This document shows positions 63,407 through 64,000 of a DNA stretch of 64,000 nt, in pieces. The DNA is from Thermosphaera sp. (GTDB lineage Archaea > Thermoproteota > Thermoprotei_A > Sulfolobales > Desulfurococcaceae): contig JAWBNK010000001.1 of the NCBI GenBank assembly GCA_038827615.1, positions 620,290 through 684,289 of the forward strand. Direction: 5' to 3'. The position numbers were made by a program, and so were the translations under genes. Positions within the stretch are counted from its first letter, which is position 1; the number at the start of each line of letters is the position of its first letter. Below the pieces are notes generated by a model. It ran no database searches. It was not told the origin of the DNA and worked only from the letters and a program-made list of their open reading frames with translations.

Positions 63407-64000
63407 TGAGCGAGGATGGGCTCTACTTGTTCGAGCCTGCTGGAAAATCAATGAAATGCTTGTTCAAAATCAAAAAAGTACTTGCATTAGAGAAAACTCC
63501 CTACCAGGAAATCGCTTTCGTGGAACTTGAAGGTTTCGGGAAATCATTAATAATTGATAACTACATTCAAAGCACGGAAGTCGATGAACACTTGTATCAC
63601 GAGCTATTGGTCCATCCGCCAATGATCCTGCATCCCAATCCTGCCAGAATTTTAATCATAGGAGGAGGAGAAGGGGCTACGCTGAGAGAAGTATTAAAGC
63701 ATAATACTGTGAAGGAAGCTGTGATGGTTGATATTGATGAAAAAGTCGTGGAATTCTCGAAGAAATATCTAGAACACATGCACAAGGGAAGTTTCTACGA
63801 TCCCCGTAGCAAGGTTCTGATTATGGATGGACTTAAATATGTTAGGGAGGCCCCCTACAACTACTATGATGTCGTCATTTTGGACTTAACAGATCCTTAT
63901 GCTGGGGAGGCTGCAAGAGCCTTGTATAGCAATGAGTTCTATTCCGACGTTAAGAAGATATTGAGAAAAGATGGAGTTCTTGTTACTCAGGCTGGAAGCA
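63406..64000 (+). CDS. speE: aminopropyltransferase (spermidine synthase family), partial
   Basis: 198 codons to the right edge, continuing beyond it. The start ATG shares a base with the deoC stop. Spermidine-synthase features: EKTPYQEIAFVELEG, QSTEVDEHLYHELLVHPPM, the SAM-binding GGGEGATLREVLKH, VDIDEKVVEFSKKYL and LDLTDPYAG. Archaeal members often act on agmatine or long polyamines, important at high temperature. The exact substrate cannot be told from the partial sequence. Confidence 0.9.
   Translation, partial: MSEDGLYLFEPAGKSMKCLFKIKKVLALEKTPYQEIAFVELEGFGKSLIIDNYIQSTEVDEHLYHELLVHPPMILHPNPARILIIGGGEGATLREVLKHNTVKEAVMVDIDEKVVEFSKKYLEHMHKGSFYDPRSKVLIMDGLKYVREAPYNYYDVVILDLTDPYAGEAARALYSNEFYSDVKKILRKDGVLVTQAGS

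Overview
The window looks like hyperthermophilic Crenarchaeota (Thermoproteota) DNA, most likely order Desulfurococcales. This rests on crenarchaeal-type promoters (TTTAAA and TTATAAA-like TATA boxes close to start codons), GGTG/GGAGG ribosome binding sites, frequent TTG and GTG starts, many ATGA gene overlaps, and archaeal families such as tungsten glyceraldehyde-3-phosphate:ferredoxin oxidoreductase, crenarchaeal-type SSB, TtuA-type tRNA thiolase and a spermidine-synthase-type aminopropyltransferase. The genus cannot be fixed from the sequence alone. Coding density is very high. No gap over 300 bases lacks a gene, and I see no rRNA, tRNA, insertion sequence or CRISPR array.

Layout. 0-12 kb: a truncated polysaccharide flippase; ThiL followed directly by a dual-specificity phosphatase; an MFS-like membrane protein; a small MscS channel; a VTT membrane protein; TtuA; a YkoEDC-like ECF transporter (probably for a thiamine precursor) with two AT-rich palindromic sites; a degenerate phosphohexomutase next to a sugar-phosphate nucleotidyltransferase. 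12-26 kb: M32 carboxypeptidase, class III aminotransferase, EamA permease, ArgRS with an insertion, GAPOR, a stomatin/NfeD operon, a CDF metal exporter and a secreted GH13 amylolytic enzyme. 26-34 kb: a rhomboid protease with an extra C-terminal region, a second ECF transporter (RibU-like), three pilin-like genes, and a divergent PhoU/TrkA_C regulator with an MgtE-type transporter. 34-43 kb: an aminotransferase, flavin reductase, DUF47, SagB-like nitroreductase and THUMP proteins, an XdhC/CoxI protein, then a MoxR AAA+ ATPase with a VWA protein whose metal site is interrupted by a 144-residue mini-intein.

43-54 kb: PPC and DUF123 proteins, SSB with a PqqD-like protein, an unassigned structured intergenic stretch, thiolase with carboxyltransferase and biotin carrier, an LeuT-type (NSS) transporter followed by a 32-residue membrane peptide, a Nop2/Nip7-like RNA pair, a PiT phosphate transporter and an M42 aminopeptidase. 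54-64 kb: the complete glycine cleavage system (gcvPA-gcvPB-lpd facing gcvT-glyA-gcvH) with serine hydroxymethyltransferase, then deoC and a partial aminopropyltransferase.

Together the genes suggest a peptide- and polysaccharide-using heterotroph: an extracellular alpha-glucan hydrolase, tungsten-based glycolysis, peptidases and aminotransferases, glycine/serine one-carbon metabolism, and vitamin salvage by two ECF transporters. The strongest candidates for something new are the intein lying inside the MIDAS motif of the VWA protein, the 32-residue partner of the NSS transporter, the paired operator-like sites on the YkoEDC-like operon, and the structured region before the thiolase gene.
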